NCBI RefSeq assembly: GCF_001280435.1
Contig: NZ_LBIP01000016.1
Span: 62,001-126,000, forward strand
Direction of reading: 5' to 3'
From: Mangrovimonas xylaniphaga
GTDB taxonomy: Bacteria > Bacteroidota > Bacteroidia > Flavobacteriales > Flavobacteriaceae
DNA: 64,000 bases
Numbering within the stretch: the stretch's first letter is position 1; each line of letters starts with the position of its first letter. The position numbers were made by a program, and so were the translations under genes. The notes under the pieces are model-generated. The model was not told the DNA's origin and did not search any database. It saw only the letters and a list, made by a program, of their open reading frames with translations. This document shows positions 10,119 to 20,538 of the stretch, in pieces.

Positions 10119-10150
10119 CAAAAAAGTCTTCAATATTGAAGACTTTTTTG
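10119..10150. terminator. Perfectly palindromic bidirectional terminator
   Basis: A 32-bp perfect palindrome with A6 and T6 flanks around AGTCTTCAATATTGAAGACT. It lies between the converging TlpA-like (+) and rhomboid (-) genes and can serve both. Confidence 0.85.
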
Positions 10151-10152
10151 TT

Positions 10153-10800
10153 TTATAACTTTCCTGTTTTGTGCATGACATACAAAATAATAATTGGGAC
10201 TGCCAAAAGCAATACCATCGATAAATTGGTCTGCAATAAATAAGGTGCCAAAATAAGCGTTACCAGATAGCCTCCAACTGCACCACCAAAATGCGCATCG
10301 TGACCAATATTACCCACCTTATTTTTCATTCCGTAGATGGAATACAGTAAATACCCAATCCCAAAAAGATAGGCTGGAATTGGAATGGGAATAAAAAACA
10401 TATACAAACTCATTCCCGGATTCAACAAAATGGCAGAATACAAAATACCGGTTACCGCTCCACTGGCTCCCACAGCACTGTAATAATATTCATCCTTGTG
10501 AAAAAACAAAGAAAACAAGCTTCCCAAAATCAAACTACTGATATAAATAATGATAAAATGAAGGTTTCCCAGATAGCTAATTACCACATCGGCAAAAAAG
10601 TACAGAGTAAGCATGTTAAACAATAAATGGGCAGTATCCACATGTAAAAACCCAGAACTGAACATCCTGATTTGCTCTCCCCTCTTGATGCCTCCTACAT
10701 TAAATTTATAGCGTTCAAAAAAGCCGTAATCTCCAAAACCTTTATAAGAAACAATTACATTGGCCGCAATGATAACGATGGTCACTAAACTTAAATCCAT
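10153..10800 (-). CDS. rhomboid-family intramembrane serine protease
   Basis: Six-helix integral membrane protease of the GlpG/rhomboid family, about 215 residues. Visible motifs: the L1 loop, then HLLFNMLTLYFF (helix 2, with the conserved His/Asn face), the catalytic serine in GASGAVTG, and the catalytic histidine in DAHFGGAVGG in the last helix. The start is set at the ATG giving MDLSLVTIVII, because an ATG 32 codons upstream would overlap the divergent acyltransferase gene and adds a non-family extension. Substrates unknown. Confidence 0.9.
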   Translation of the reverse strand: MDLSLVTIVIIAANVIVSYKGFGDYGFFERYKFNVGGIKRGEQIRMFSSGFLHVDTAHLLFNMLTLYFFADVVISYLGNLHFIIIYISSLILGSLFSLFFHKDEYYYSAVGASGAVTGILYSAILLNPGMSLYMFFIPIPIPAYLFGIGYLLYSIYGMKNKVGNIGHDAHFGGAVGGYLVTLILAPYLLQTNLSMVLLLAVPIIILYVMHKTGKL

Positions 10801-10830
10801 AAACTCAAGAGGTATATTTATATTATAGCA

Positions 10831-10838
10831 TATATTTG
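10831..10838 (+). promoter_or_regulatory. -7 element for the acyltransferase gene
   Basis: TATATTTG matches TAnnTTTG and lies 25 bp before the start codon, in the short divergent region with the rhomboid gene. No clear TTG -33 box is visible. Confidence 0.45.
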
Positions 10839-10862
10839 CTCTTGCAAATCTAATACTAAAAA

Positions 10863-11756
10863 ATGCAATTTCTTGTCTACATTTTGGTTTACCCAATTAT
10901 CTGGTTCATTTCCAAACTTCCTTTCAGACTCCTTTACGCCCTCTCCGACTGTATTTTCGTTCTGCTATACTACGTTGTGGGCTACCGCAAAAAAGTAGTG
11001 AAGGAAAATCTCAATTTGGTATTCCCAAATAAGTCCAAAGAAGAAATCAACACCATTACCAAGAAGTTTTACCATCATTTATGTGATATGATTGTAGAAG
11101 CGCTTAAATCCATGTCGATTACTGAAGAAGAAATGAGAAAACGCTTCACCTTTACCAATGTGGACCTAATACAAAATACAGTGGACGATGGAAAAAGTAT
11201 TGCTTTAATGTGTGCCCATTACGGAAGTTGGGAGTGGATTTTTGTATTGCAAACCTATTGTGATGTCAAGGGATATGCCGTTTACAAACGTTTGGAAAAC
11301 AAATATTTTGACAAATTGGTCAAAGAAATTAGAGCAAAATACAACAGTTATCTCATCACTACCAAGGAGACCATTCCGGTATTATTGAAAGCAAAAGCTA
11401 ACAAACAACAAATTATCTGCGGTTTTGTTTCCGATCAAACACCTAAACCTAGCAAAGCCTTCCATTGGGGTGAATTTATGGGGATAAAAGTCCCTATGCA
11501 CACAGGAGCCGAAATGTTGGCCAAACGTTTAGATCTCGCTGTTGTTTTCTTCAAGGTGAAACGTCTCAAACGTGGGTATTACCAAACCACTTTTGAAACC
11601 ATTACCCTAAACCCAAAAGAATACGATAATTACGATATTACCGACCATTATTTCAAGTTGGTAGAAGCACAAATCGAAGAAGCCCCAGAATACTACTTGT
11701 GGACACATAAGCGTTGGAAACACCGAGACAGTGTCCCTGAGGAATATCAATCCTAA
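10863..11756 (+). CDS. LpxL/HtrB-type lipid acyltransferase
   Basis: Inner-membrane acyltransferase of the lysophospholipid/lipid A late-acyltransferase family (LpxL/HtrB). The N-terminal hydrophobic segment is followed by the Y-R-K-K-V-V-K-E-N-L family signature. The catalytic H-x4-E motif is present as HYGSWE, with further conserved blocks at SDQTP and a C-terminal YLWTHKRWK. Length (297) fits. In E. coli it adds secondary acyl chains to lipid A. In Bacteroidota, relatives also acylate aminolipids, so the exact acceptor is open. Divergent from the rhomboid gene. Confidence 0.92.
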   Translation: MQFLVYILVYPIIWFISKLPFRLLYALSDCIFVLLYYVVGYRKKVVKENLNLVFPNKSKEEINTITKKFYHHLCDMIVEALKSMSITEEEMRKRFTFTNVDLIQNTVDDGKSIALMCAHYGSWEWIFVLQTYCDVKGYAVYKRLENKYFDKLVKEIRAKYNSYLITTKETIPVLLKAKANKQQIICGFVSDQTPKPSKAFHWGEFMGIKVPMHTGAEMLAKRLDLAVVFFKVKRLKRGYYQTTFETITLNPKEYDNYDITDHYFKLVEAQIEEAPEYYLWTHKRWKHRDSVPEEYQS

Positions 11757-11762
11757 AAATAA

Positions 11763-11787
11763 AAAGAGCTCCAATTTGGAGCTCTTT
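11763..11787. terminator. Terminator between converging genes
   Basis: An 11-bp stem AAAGAGCTCCA / TGGAGCTCTTT with a 3-nt loop, shared by the acyltransferase (+) and the mutase (-). Confidence 0.8.
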
Positions 11788-11809
11788 CATTTTATATAAG
11801 CATCAGCTT

Positions 11810-13198
11810 TTAGCTATTTGCAATTGCCTTGATTTCAGCAATAAATCTATCGGCTAAAGTATCGGCTTCCTCTTGTGAAGGCGCTTCCGTATAGATTCTA
11901 ATGATAGGCTCCGTGTTACTTTTTCTTAAATGCACCCATGAGTTGGCAAAGTCGATCTTTACGCCATCAATAGTTGTAATTTTTTCATTGGAATACGTTT
12001 CTGCCATAGTTTTCAAAATAGCATCCACATCCAATTCTGGCGTCAACTCTATTTTCTTTTTGCTCATAAAGTAGTTTGGATAAGAGGCTCTCAAAGCGCT
12101 AACCGACAGTTTCTTTTCTGCCAACAAACTCAAGAACAAAGCAATCCCCACTAAAGCATCCCTACCATAATGTAGTTCAGGATAAATGATGCCGCCATTA
12201 CCTTCCCCTCCAATAATAGCATTGTTTTCTTTCATCAATTCCACAACGTTCACTTCCCCAACAGCACTGGCCTCATAAGTCCCACCGTGTTGTTTGGTGA
12301 TATCGTTCAAGGCACGGGTAGAACTCATATTGCTTACGGTATTACCAGGTGTTTTACCCAACACATAATCGGCACAGGCCACAAGGGTATATTCCTCCCC
12401 AAACATCTCGCCTCGCTCATCCATAAAGGCCAAACGGTCTACATCTGGATCTACCACAATACCCAAATCGGCATGTTCTTTTACCACAGCTTCGGAAAGA
12501 TCGGTTAAATGTTCTTTTAATGGTTCTGGGTTGTGCGGGAAATGCCCATTAGGCTCACAATACAATTTTATGGTTTCCACTCCCAAACGCTCCAACAATA
12601 AAGGCACTGCTATTCCTCCCGTTGAATTTACACCATCTACAACCACTTTAAATTTAGCCGCCTTAATAGCATTGGCATCCACCAGATTCAATTTCAAAAC
12701 TTCATCGATATGCATGTCGATATATGCATCATTTTTAGTGATATACCCTAAACTGTCCACATCGGCAAAAGTCATGCTGTCCTGTTCGGCAATTTCCAAA
12801 ATTTTAGCGCCTTCAGCACCACTCAAAAATTCACCTTTGGCATTCAATAACTTTAGGGCATTCCATTGTTTTGGGTTATGACTCGCCGTAAGGATGATTC
12901 CTCCATCGGCATGTTCCAAAGGCACTGCTACCTCCACCGTTGGGGTGGTTGACAAGCCTAAATCCACCACATGGATCCCAAGCCCTACCAAAGTGTTCAT
13001 CACCAAATTTTGAATCATGTCTCCCGAAATTCTGGCATCTCTTCCAACTACCACAGTATGCCGATCTTTTTGACGTTGTTGTTTGAGCCAAGTACCATAA
13101 GCCGAAGCAAATTTCACAGCGTCAATCGGCGTTAAATTATCACCAACTGAACCGCCGATAGTACCACGAATTCCTGAAATTGATTTTATAAGTGTCAT
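11810..13198 (-). CDS. glmM: phosphoglucosamine mutase / phosphohexomutase
   Basis: Alpha-D-phosphohexomutase that interconverts 6- and 1-phosphosugars, most likely glucosamine-phosphate for UDP-GlcNAc synthesis. The phosphoserine loop is TASHNPKQWNALK and the Mg-binding loop is DPDVDRLAF. The sugar-binding loop around GEGNGGIIYP and the C-terminal phosphate loop RKSNTEPIIRIY are complete. Length (462) is usual. Bacteroidota members are generally annotated as GlmM. Phosphomannomutase activity cannot be excluded from sequence. A TATCTTTG promoter lies upstream on the minus strand. Confidence 0.88.
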   Translation of the reverse strand: MTLIKSISGIRGTIGGSVGDNLTPIDAVKFASAYGTWLKQQRQKDRHTVVVGRDARISGDMIQNLVMNTLVGLGIHVVDLGLSTTPTVEVAVPLEHADGGIILTASHNPKQWNALKLLNAKGEFLSGAEGAKILEIAEQDSMTFADVDSLGYITKNDAYIDMHIDEVLKLNLVDANAIKAAKFKVVVDGVNSTGGIAVPLLLERLGVETIKLYCEPNGHFPHNPEPLKEHLTDLSEAVVKEHADLGIVVDPDVDRLAFMDERGEMFGEEYTLVACADYVLGKTPGNTVSNMSSTRALNDITKQHGGTYEASAVGEVNVVELMKENNAIIGGEGNGGIIYPELHYGRDALVGIALFLSLLAEKKLSVSALRASYPNYFMSKKKIELTPELDVDAILKTMAETYSNEKITTIDGVKIDFANSWVHLRKSNTEPIIRIYTEAPSQEEADTLADRFIAEIKAIANS

Positions 13199-13220
13199 AT
13201 GTTTGTATTCTTGATTTCAG

Positions 13221-13228
13221 CAAAGATA
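13221..13228 (-). promoter_or_regulatory. -7 element for the phosphohexomutase gene
   Basis: Read on the minus strand, TATCTTTG fits TAnnTTTG, 22 bp before the start codon. The -33 box is not clear. Confidence 0.45.
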
Positions 13229-13287
13229 ACAATTCAAATTCTTAAAACTATCGGCAAAGTATCGCATCTAATTTGTAAATTACCCTA

Positions 13288-13896
13288 ATGAATTTTCTCG
13301 CACACATCTATCTCTCTGGAGACGACGAACTTGTCCGTATTGGTAATTTTATGGCTGATGGTATCAAGGGTTCCCAATACAAAAGTTTCCCTACAGATAT
13401 TCAAATTGGTATTTTACTGCACCGCGAAATCGACACCTTTACAGACTCGCACCCCATTGTGAGACAGAGCACCAAACGCTTGCACCCTAATTACAGCCAC
13501 TACAGCTCTGTGATTGTGGATATTCTTTATGATCATTTTTTAGCCCGAAATTGGACTCGATATTCCGATACGCCTTTGAGCGTTTATGTAGATGATTTTT
13601 ATGACAGCCTTTCCAACAATGGAGAATTGCTCACCTCTAGGATAAAGCATTTAACTCCCTATATGATTGCCGATAATTGGCTACTGAGCTATGCCAAAAT
13701 TGAAGGTATACAGCGGGTTTTGAACGGTATGAACAGACGAACCAACCACAAATCCGGAATGCATACGGCCACCTACGAACTGAAACTATATTACACTGAA
13801 TTTGAAACTGAATTCACCGAGTTCTTTGAGGAACTTAGGGCTTTTTCCAACAACAAGCTCCATCAATTGAAACAACAATACTATCCTTCTCCATGA
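13288..13896 (+). CDS. acpH: acyl carrier protein phosphodiesterase (DUF479)
   Basis: AcpH-family hydrolase, which in E. coli removes the 4'-phosphopantetheine group from holo-ACP. The protein is all-helical and begins with the diagnostic MNFLAHIYLS, then GNFMADGIKGSQ, LHREIDTFTDSHP and DILYDHFLARNW. The conserved His/Asp residues fit an HD-like metal site. Length (202) is normal. The 3' end overlaps the next gene by ATGA, an unusual pairing with gamma-glutamyltransferase that implies one transcript. Confidence 0.92.
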   Translation: MNFLAHIYLSGDDELVRIGNFMADGIKGSQYKSFPTDIQIGILLHREIDTFTDSHPIVRQSTKRLHPNYSHYSSVIVDILYDHFLARNWTRYSDTPLSVYVDDFYDSLSNNGELLTSRIKHLTPYMIADNWLLSYAKIEGIQRVLNGMNRRTNHKSGMHTATYELKLYYTEFETEFTEFFEELRAFSNNKLHQLKQQYYPSP

Positions 13897-15581
13897 AACA
13901 ACTTTTGCCCTACTTACTCCTTAGTATTTTTATATTTTCCTGTACTAAAGCTTCCAAAAATTCCCCCAATGGACTGATTACCGAAAATGCCATGGTGGTC
14001 TCCGCAAGAGAGGAAGCTTCCAAAATTGGTGTAGACATTTTAAGGAATGGCGGTAATGCCTTCGATGCTATGATGGCTACCGAAATGGCTTTGGCGGTCA
14101 CCTTTCCCTATGCAGGAAATTTAGGTGGTGGCGGGTTTATGGTCTACCGATTGAACAATGGGGAAACAGGTGCTTTGGATTTTCGGGAAAAGGCCCCTTT
14201 AGCAGCCTCTAGGGATATGTATTTAGACTCCTTAGGAAACGTTATTCCCAACAAAAGTACAGTTGGTCCATTTGCTGTTGGTGTACCTGGCACTGTTGCG
14301 GGTTTGTTTGCCACTTACGAAAAGTTTGGTTCACTTCCTGTAAAAGACATTCTAGCTCCTGTTATTGAATTAGCAAAAAAAGGCTTTAGGGTGACGAAAT
14401 ACCAAGAAGAACGCTTCGATACCTACGACAGTATTTTTAAAGCTGTAAACGGAAAAGACATCTTGTTTTCATCGTCTATTAAAGCTGGAGATACCATTAA
14501 AAATATCTCCCTCGCCAAAACTTTGGAACGCATTGCCCAAAATGGCAAAAAAGAATTCTACGAAGGCCAAACTGGGCAGCAACTAGTGAAATATTTGCAG
14601 GAAAAGGGAGGCATCATCACCATGGAAGATTTAGCGCTATACGAAGCTAAGTGGCGCGACCCCATTACATTTCAGTATAAAGATTTACAGATTACCTCCA
14701 TGTCTCCTCCATCTAGTGGTGGTATTTGTCTGGGACAGATCCTGAAAATGGTCGAGCCCTTCGACCTCAAATCTTATGGTCATAATTCTCTAAAAACCAT
14801 TCAAGTTTTGGTTGAAGCCGAACGACGAGCCTATGCCGATAGAAGTTTCTATTTGGGAGATCCCGATTTTGTTGAGATTCCAACCGAAACGCTTTTGGAT
14901 ACCGACTATTTAAAAGAACGCATGGCCAATTTCTCTTTTGAAACTCCCACCAAATCTGAAGCGCTTTCCTATGGCAATATTGTCGGTTTTGGTAGTAATG
15001 AAACCACTCATTATTCTATTGTAGATGCTTTTGGAAATGCAGTATCGGTCACCACTACCCTTAACGGGGCATATGGCTCCAAACTGTATGTGGATGAACT
15101 TGGTATTTTCTTAAACAACGAAATGGACGATTTTAGCAGCAAGCCGGGAGTTCCCAACAGCTATGGCCTCTTGGGGGCCGAAGCCAACAGCATAGCACCA
15201 CAAAAACGGATGCTAAGCGCCATGACTCCAACCATTATAGAAAAAAACGGAAAACTATTTATGGTGTTGGGCACACCAGGAGGCTCCACCATCATTACTT
15301 CAGTGTTACAGACTATTTTAAACGTTGAGGAATTTGGCATGGGTATGCAACAGGCTGTAGATGCCCCGCGTTTTCACCACCAATGGTTGCCAGATGAAAT
15401 TAGAATGGAGGTGAATTTATTTCCAGAATCCCTTAAAAACCAACTCGAAGCCCACGGCTATCCTATCAATGAAACGGCGCCACCAATCTCCGCTAGGGTT
15501 GATGCCATTTTAGTCCTTGACAACGGTAATTTGGAAGGCGGAGCCGACCATAGAGGCGACGATACAGCGGCCGGTTATTAA
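13893..15581 (+). CDS. ggt: gamma-glutamyltransferase (glutathione hydrolase), lipoprotein
   Basis: Autoprocessing N-terminal nucleophile hydrolase that cleaves the gamma-glutamyl bond of glutathione and similar peptides, giving glutamate and Cys-Gly outside the cytoplasm. It has a lipobox with Cys17 (S-I-F-I-F-S-C), so it is probably membrane-anchored in the envelope. The large-subunit substrate motif is FDFREKAP-like (ALDFREKAP). The self-cleavage site and catalytic Thr are in N-E-T-T-H-Y-S-I. The small subunit ends with GGADHRGDDTAAGY. Length 562. Translationally coupled to acpH by a 4-bp overlap. Confidence 0.93.
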   Translation: MKQLLPYLLLSIFIFSCTKASKNSPNGLITENAMVVSAREEASKIGVDILRNGGNAFDAMMATEMALAVTFPYAGNLGGGGFMVYRLNNGETGALDFREKAPLAASRDMYLDSLGNVIPNKSTVGPFAVGVPGTVAGLFATYEKFGSLPVKDILAPVIELAKKGFRVTKYQEERFDTYDSIFKAVNGKDILFSSSIKAGDTIKNISLAKTLERIAQNGKKEFYEGQTGQQLVKYLQEKGGIITMEDLALYEAKWRDPITFQYKDLQITSMSPPSSGGICLGQILKMVEPFDLKSYGHNSLKTIQVLVEAERRAYADRSFYLGDPDFVEIPTETLLDTDYLKERMANFSFETPTKSEALSYGNIVGFGSNETTHYSIVDAFGNAVSVTTTLNGAYGSKLYVDELGIFLNNEMDDFSSKPGVPNSYGLLGAEANSIAPQKRMLSAMTPTIIEKNGKLFMVLGTPGGSTIITSVLQTILNVEEFGMGMQQAVDAPRFHHQWLPDEIRMEVNLFPESLKNQLEAHGYPINETAPPISARVDAILVLDNGNLEGGADHRGDDTAAGY

Positions 15582-15737
15582 TCGATGCATTTGGATGCTG
15601 AGCGTATTAATTTAAAACAATCAAAAAAAACTATTACATTTAAAAGAAAACTGCTTCAGAAAAAGTCTTCTAAGTAGGGAATTCCGAGATATGCCTCAAA
15701 ACCTTAAAATCTCTAGTAAAGATCAAAACCAACGTGT

Positions 15738-16439
15738 ATGCGATTGAGCAAGCCCTTAAAAATAATCTTAGGTGTCATCATCTTTTTTACTTTGCCTAGC
15801 CTCTTGCTCTTTGGTTTCGCCTACTTTAAATATGGCGAACCTTTGCCTGTAGCTTCCCCAAGTGAAGCTGCCGATATTATGGCAAAAAATATGTTGGACG
15901 CACTTAATTATGAAGCATACAAGCAAACAAACTTTATTGAATGGACCCACAAGAAACGTCGACATTACAAATGGAAAAAAAAGGAAGGCAGTTGTACAGT
16001 TTACTGGAAAGACTACAAAGTAGACCTCAACCTTTCCGATTATAGTAAAAGTAAATGCTATGTGCATAATTTCCAGGTTGACGGAGACACCGGCGATGAC
16101 CTGCTAGAAGACGCTATTTCCTATTTTGAAAATGATTCGTTTTGGTTGGTAGCTCCCTATACCATTTTTGATGAAGGCATTACCAGAAGCATTGTAACTT
16201 TAGAAGATGGCAGTAAAGGATTAATGGCCACCTACTCCCCCAAAGAATCCTATGTATGGAAACTGGACAAAAACAACTTCCCCAAAAGCTTAAAAATGTG
16301 GACCAAGAAACTTCCTTTTGGAGGTATTGAAATGTCTTGGAAAGATTGGACCACCACCGAAAGTGGGGCCCAATTGCCTACCTTTCATAAATTCTTGGTA
16401 TTTGGAATCCAACTTAACCATATTACGGCTACCAAATAA
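15738..16439 (+). CDS. hypothetical membrane-anchored protein
   Basis: A 233-residue protein with one N-terminal membrane segment (residues ~8-28) and an extracytoplasmic remainder. I do not recognise a named family. Visible features are a basic, Trp-rich stretch (FIEWTHKKRRHYKWKKKEG), a repeated tendency to short beta-strands, and a motif GIEMSWKDWTTTESGAQLP near the end, as in periplasmic beta-sandwich lipid-binding-like proteins. It is co-oriented with ggt after a 156-bp gap and ends 2 bp before the converging gene 16442-16969. Confidence 0.7.
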   Translation: MRLSKPLKIILGVIIFFTLPSLLLFGFAYFKYGEPLPVASPSEAADIMAKNMLDALNYEAYKQTNFIEWTHKKRRHYKWKKKEGSCTVYWKDYKVDLNLSDYSKSKCYVHNFQVDGDTGDDLLEDAISYFENDSFWLVAPYTIFDEGITRSIVTLEDGSKGLMATYSPKESYVWKLDKNNFPKSLKMWTKKLPFGGIEMSWKDWTTTESGAQLPTFHKFLVFGIQLNHITATK

Positions 16440-16441
16440 CC

Positions 16442-16969
16442 CTACTTGGCAGATTTCTGACCAACGAATTGATGATTCTTCAACTTAAACAACACATTAA
16501 AGGTGGTTAAGCTGCCATAAATACGGGTAATGTATTGCTGTAAATCTATCTTTTCACTTTCGTCCAAATTACTACTATTGATCTTTTGTTCCATTACTCG
16601 CAAGCGATCACGTACCATAGTGATTTTATGAAAAAAACTATCAATAGGGATTTCCTTACTTTGTAACGAACTATCTTCTGGTTTCAAAATCATAGTTCCT
16701 CCCTTCCATTTATCACCAATTGGCACCACTTCGGTCACATCGCTCCAACGTTTCAAAATTTGCACCAAACTACTCTCTACTTCGGCAAAACTAATAGTGT
16801 CCACATCATCTTCCATCGCTTCGATAATTTCAAACTCACTATCTAAATCGATAGTTTCCAAACCACTTTCAATAAAAGTCACCCAATAGTGCTTGGAGGT
16901 TACGTTGGTCACGACCCCTTTTCCCAATTCTGGATGGTCTATCCTAGACCCTATTCCCAATAATTTCAT
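16442..16969 (-). CDS. hypothetical protein with Tudor-like (UvrD C-terminal-like) N-domain
   Basis: A 175-residue cytoplasmic protein. The N-terminal ~45 residues (IGSRIDHPELGKGVVTNV, then a short beta-barrel pattern) resemble the Tudor/SH3-like fold at the C-terminus of UvrD/PcrA helicases. In this window's UvrD the equivalent reads VGNIVEHMRFGKGEVLKI. The rest is mixed alpha/beta ending in a helical region with a basic C-terminus. It lies divergently next to uvrA, so a role near DNA or RNA polymerase is possible but only inferred. No catalytic motif seen. Confidence 0.72.
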   Translation of the reverse strand: MKLLGIGSRIDHPELGKGVVTNVTSKHYWVTFIESGLETIDLDSEFEIIEAMEDDVDTISFAEVESSLVQILKRWSDVTEVVPIGDKWKGGTMILKPEDSSLQSKEIPIDSFFHKITMVRDRLRVMEQKINSSNLDESEKIDLQQYITRIYGSLTTFNVLFKLKNHQFVGQKSAK

Positions 16970-17210
16970 ATGCTTTATTTTTTGACCTATTTTAATAGGT
17001 TTTGATTAATTTTTAAATACAGTTGACACATTAACTATGCACCAGCACAAGTATAACAATTTTTGAAGCATTTTCTAAGAGCTTTAAACCTAAATACAGT
17101 AGTTTTTCACTGTTTTAATTGGCTTTAAAAACAGAACTTATCTACCTCAGTTTTACAATAATTAACAGTATACAAAATAAGGGATACTTCCTTTTTCAGT
17201 TCATAATCTG

Positions 17211-17218
17211 TACCTTTG
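17211..17218 (+). promoter_or_regulatory. -7 element for uvrA
   Basis: TACCTTTG (TAnnTTTG) followed by CAAC, 16 bp before the uvrA start codon, so the leader is very short. The upstream 230 bp are AT-rich without other recognisable signals. Confidence 0.55.
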
Positions 17219-17234
17219 CAACTTTGCCAATTTT

Positions 17235-20066
17235 ATGAGCGCATTTGAAGAACATATTGAAGTTAAGGGTGCCCGTGTGCACAATTTAAAAAACATCGAT
17301 GTTACCATCCCAAGGGAGCAGTTGGTAGTCATTACTGGACTTTCTGGAAGTGGGAAGTCGTCTTTGGCTTTCGACACCATTTACGCCGAAGGACAGCGTC
17401 GCTATATTGAGACCTTTTCGGCCTATGCCCGCCAATTTTTGGGTGGCTTGGAACGCCCCGATGTAGATAAGATTGACGGTCTTTCCCCTGTGATTGCCAT
17501 TGAGCAAAAAACCACAAGTAAATCGCCAAGATCCACCGTGGGAACCATCACAGAAATCTATGATTTCCTGAGATTGCTTTTTGCCAGGGCTAGTGATGCT
17601 TATAGCTACAATACTGGTGAAAAAATGGTGAGCTATAGCGATGAGCAAATCAAAGCACTTATCACAGAAAGTTACGAAGGCAAACGCATCAATATTTTGG
17701 CGCCTGTCATCAGATCACGTAAAGGACACTACCGCGAGTTGTTTGAACAGATTGCCAAACAAGGCTTTGTAAAAGTACGTACCGATGGTGAAATCAAGGA
17801 CCTTGTAAAAGGCATGAAACTTGACCGATACAAAACCCACGATATCGAAATTGTCATCGACCGATTGAAAATTGATGCTTCGGCCGACAACGATAAACGC
17901 TTGACAGAAACCATCAATACGGCCATGTACCATGGTGATGATGTCTTGATGATTTTGGACCAAGACACTCAGGAAGCGCGTTATTTCAGTAGAAATTTAA
18001 TGTGTCCTTCTTCCGGTATTTCTTACCCCAATCCAGAACCCAACAACTTTTCATTCAACTCACCTAAAGGTGCCTGTCCAAAGTGTAATGGGATTGGCAG
18101 ACTGTATCAAGTCAATGAAAAGAAAATTGTTCCAGACGATACACTCTCCATTAAAAATGGCGCTTTAGCGCCTCATGGACCTCAAAAAAACAGTTGGATT
18201 TTCAAACAATTGGAGGTTATTGGTCAACGCTTCAATTTCGACCTTAACACCCCTTACAAAGACATTCCCGAGGAAGCCAAACAAATGATTCTTTATGGAG
18301 GCAATGAAAAGTTCTCCATCCAAAGTAAAACTTTAGGCGTGACCCGCGATTATAAAATCGATTTTGAAGGGGTTGCTAAATTTATAGAAAGTCAGTACCA
18401 TAATTCCGATTCTACCTCCTTGAAAAGATGGGCCAAGGAATACATGGACAAAGTGGTTTGTGACGAATGTGAAGGATCTCGACTGAGAAAAGAATCCCTA
18501 TACTTCAAGGTCAACGGATTGAGCATTGCCGATTTGGCACATAAGGACATTGTGGATCTGTCCCAATGGTTTGCAGATTTACACAATCACCTCAGTGACA
18601 AGCAGCTTAAAATTTCAGAAGAAATTATCAAGGAAATCAAGGCCCGACTTCAGTTTTTGCTGGATGTGGGACTGGATTATCTTTCCCTAAACCGCAGCTC
18701 AAAATCGCTTTCTGGAGGCGAGGCGCAGCGTATAAGATTAGCCACACAAATTGGTTCACAATTGGTGGGTGTACTTTATATCTTGGATGAACCAAGTATA
18801 GGATTGCACCAACGTGACAACGAAAAATTGATCAATTCCTTGGTGTCACTTAGAGATATAGGTAATTCTGTGATTGTGGTAGAACACGATAAGGACATGA
18901 TAGAACGTGCCGATTATGTAATCGATATTGGTCCAAAAGCAGGAAAACACGGTGGGGAAATCATTAGTATTGGAACTCCCGAAGAACTCAAAACCCATCA
19001 CACCCTTACCGCCGATTATCTAAACGGCTGCAAACAGATTGAAATTCCTAAAAAACGCCGTAAAGGCAACGGAAAATCCATCGAGTTGAAAGGCTGCACA
19101 GGAAACAACCTCAAAAATGTATCGGTAACTTTTCCTCTAGGAAAAATGATAGGTGTTACGGGGGTGTCAGGAAGTGGAAAATCCACCTTGATCAACGAAA
19201 CCCTCTACCCTATTATGAATGCCCATTATTTTAACGGGGTTAAAAAACCGATGCCTTATAAAAGCATCAAAGGATTGGAGCATATTGACAAAGTTATCGA
19301 TATCAACCAATCCCCTATTGGGCGTACCCCAAGAAGTAATCCTGCGACTTACACTGGAACCTTTAGCGAAATACGTAGTTTATTTGCCAAAGTACCGGAA
19401 GCCATGATTCGTGGCTACAAACCTGGACGTTTTAGCTTTAATGTGAAAGGTGGGCGTTGTGAAACCTGCCAAGGTGGTGGACTTCGAGTGATTGAAATGA
19501 ACTTTTTACCTGATGTTTACGTTGAGTGCGAAACCTGTCAAGGGAAACGTTTCAACAGGGAAACTTTAGAAATTCGTTACAAAGGCAAATCGATTAGTGA
19601 TGTCTTGAACATGACTATTAACGAAGCAGTAGACTTCTTTGAGCATATTCCTAAAATCCATAAAAAACTGAAAACTATTCAGGATGTTGGATTGGGCTAC
19701 ATCACATTGGGGCAACAGAGTACCACGCTTTCTGGAGGGGAAGCCCAACGCATCAAACTGGCTACAGAATTGAGCAAACGGGACACCGGTAACACCTTCT
19801 ACATTTTGGATGAACCTACTACAGGATTGCATTTTGAAGATATCCGTGTGTTGATGCTGGTACTTAACAAATTGGTTGACAAAGGCAACACCGTACTGAT
19901 TATAGAACATAACTTGGATGTCATTAAAACCGTTGACCATATTATCGATGTTGGTTATGAAGGCGGAAAAGGTGGCGGACAAATTATTGCGGAAGGTACT
20001 CCTGAAGAGATTATCAAAAACAAAAAAAGCCATACAGCCAGGTTTCTTAAGAAAGAATTGGAGTAA
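17235..20066 (+). CDS. uvrA: excinuclease ABC subunit A
   Basis: DNA-damage recognition ATPase of UvrABC nucleotide excision repair. It contains two ABC ATPase modules. The first Walker A is [12 protein letters not shown] and the second is [12 protein letters not shown]. Both signature motifs are LSGGEAQRI. Zinc-binding cysteines appear in CPKCNG (the usual family first zinc module) and in the pair CETCQGGG / CETCQGK. Length (943) is complete. The phrase [11 protein letters not shown] before the second zinc module is the family insertion site. Monocistronic. Confidence 0.97.
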   Translation: MSAFEEHIEVKGARVHNLKNIDVTIPREQLVVITGLSGSGKSSLAFDTIYAEGQRRYIETFSAYARQFLGGLERPDVDKIDGLSPVIAIEQKTTSKSPRSTVGTITEIYDFLRLLFARASDAYSYNTGEKMVSYSDEQIKALITESYEGKRINILAPVIRSRKGHYRELFEQIAKQGFVKVRTDGEIKDLVKGMKLDRYKTHDIEIVIDRLKIDASADNDKRLTETINTAMYHGDDVLMILDQDTQEARYFSRNLMCPSSGISYPNPEPNNFSFNSPKGACPKCNGIGRLYQVNEKKIVPDDTLSIKNGALAPHGPQKNSWIFKQLEVIGQRFNFDLNTPYKDIPEEAKQMILYGGNEKFSIQSKTLGVTRDYKIDFEGVAKFIESQYHNSDSTSLKRWAKEYMDKVVCDECEGSRLRKESLYFKVNGLSIADLAHKDIVDLSQWFADLHNHLSDKQLKISEEIIKEIKARLQFLLDVGLDYLSLNRSSKSLSGGEAQRIRLATQIGSQLVGVLYILDEPSIGLHQRDNEKLINSLVSLRDIGNSVIVVEHDKDMIERADYVIDIGPKAGKHGGEIISIGTPEELKTHHTLTADYLNGCKQIEIPKKRRKGNGKSIELKGCTGNNLKNVSVTFPLGKMIGVTGVSGSGKSTLINETLYPIMNAHYFNGVKKPMPYKSIKGLEHIDKVIDINQSPIGRTPRSNPATYTGTFSEIRSLFAKVPEAMIRGYKPGRFSFNVKGGRCETCQGGGLRVIEMNFLPDVYVECETCQGKRFNRETLEIRYKGKSISDVLNMTINEAVDFFEHIPKIHKKLKTIQDVGLGYITLGQQSTTLSGGEAQRIKLATELSKRDTGNTFYILDEPTTGLHFEDIRVLMLVLNKLVDKGNTVLIIEHNLDVIKTVDHIIDVGYEGGKGGGQIIAEGTPEEIIKNKKSHTARFLKKELE

Positions 20067-20156
20067 TATTTTTTGATAAAAAATTAGTTTTCAACAATTT
20101 AAACTAGTAAAAATCAACATTTTACTATTATTTAGGAAAATTCTTTAGTATATTAG

Positions 20157-20351
<195 letters not shown>

Positions 20352-20388
20352 AAACATCTTTATATAAATAACTTTCAAATTAAGAAAA

Positions 20389-20415
20389 GGCGGAATTCAT
20401 TCCGTCTCTTTTTTT
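20389..20415 (+). terminator. Terminator of the 55-residue gene
   Basis: A GC-rich hairpin GGCGGAAT / ATTCCGTC followed by a T-run (20408-20415). Confidence 0.7.
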
Positions 20416-20538
20416 ACCGTAAAGTCACTCCCATTTAACATGCTTACCAAATTTTAATTTGTATCTTGAAATCCTTAAAAAAGGGCAGTTTTAAGAATTT
20501 TGAATACAACGCCCTGATACCTTTTTAAAATTTCAAAT

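Noticed and set aside
19566-20033. 155-codon minus-strand frame in uvrA
   Set aside because: Antisense shadow of a strongly conserved coding region; no family similarity.
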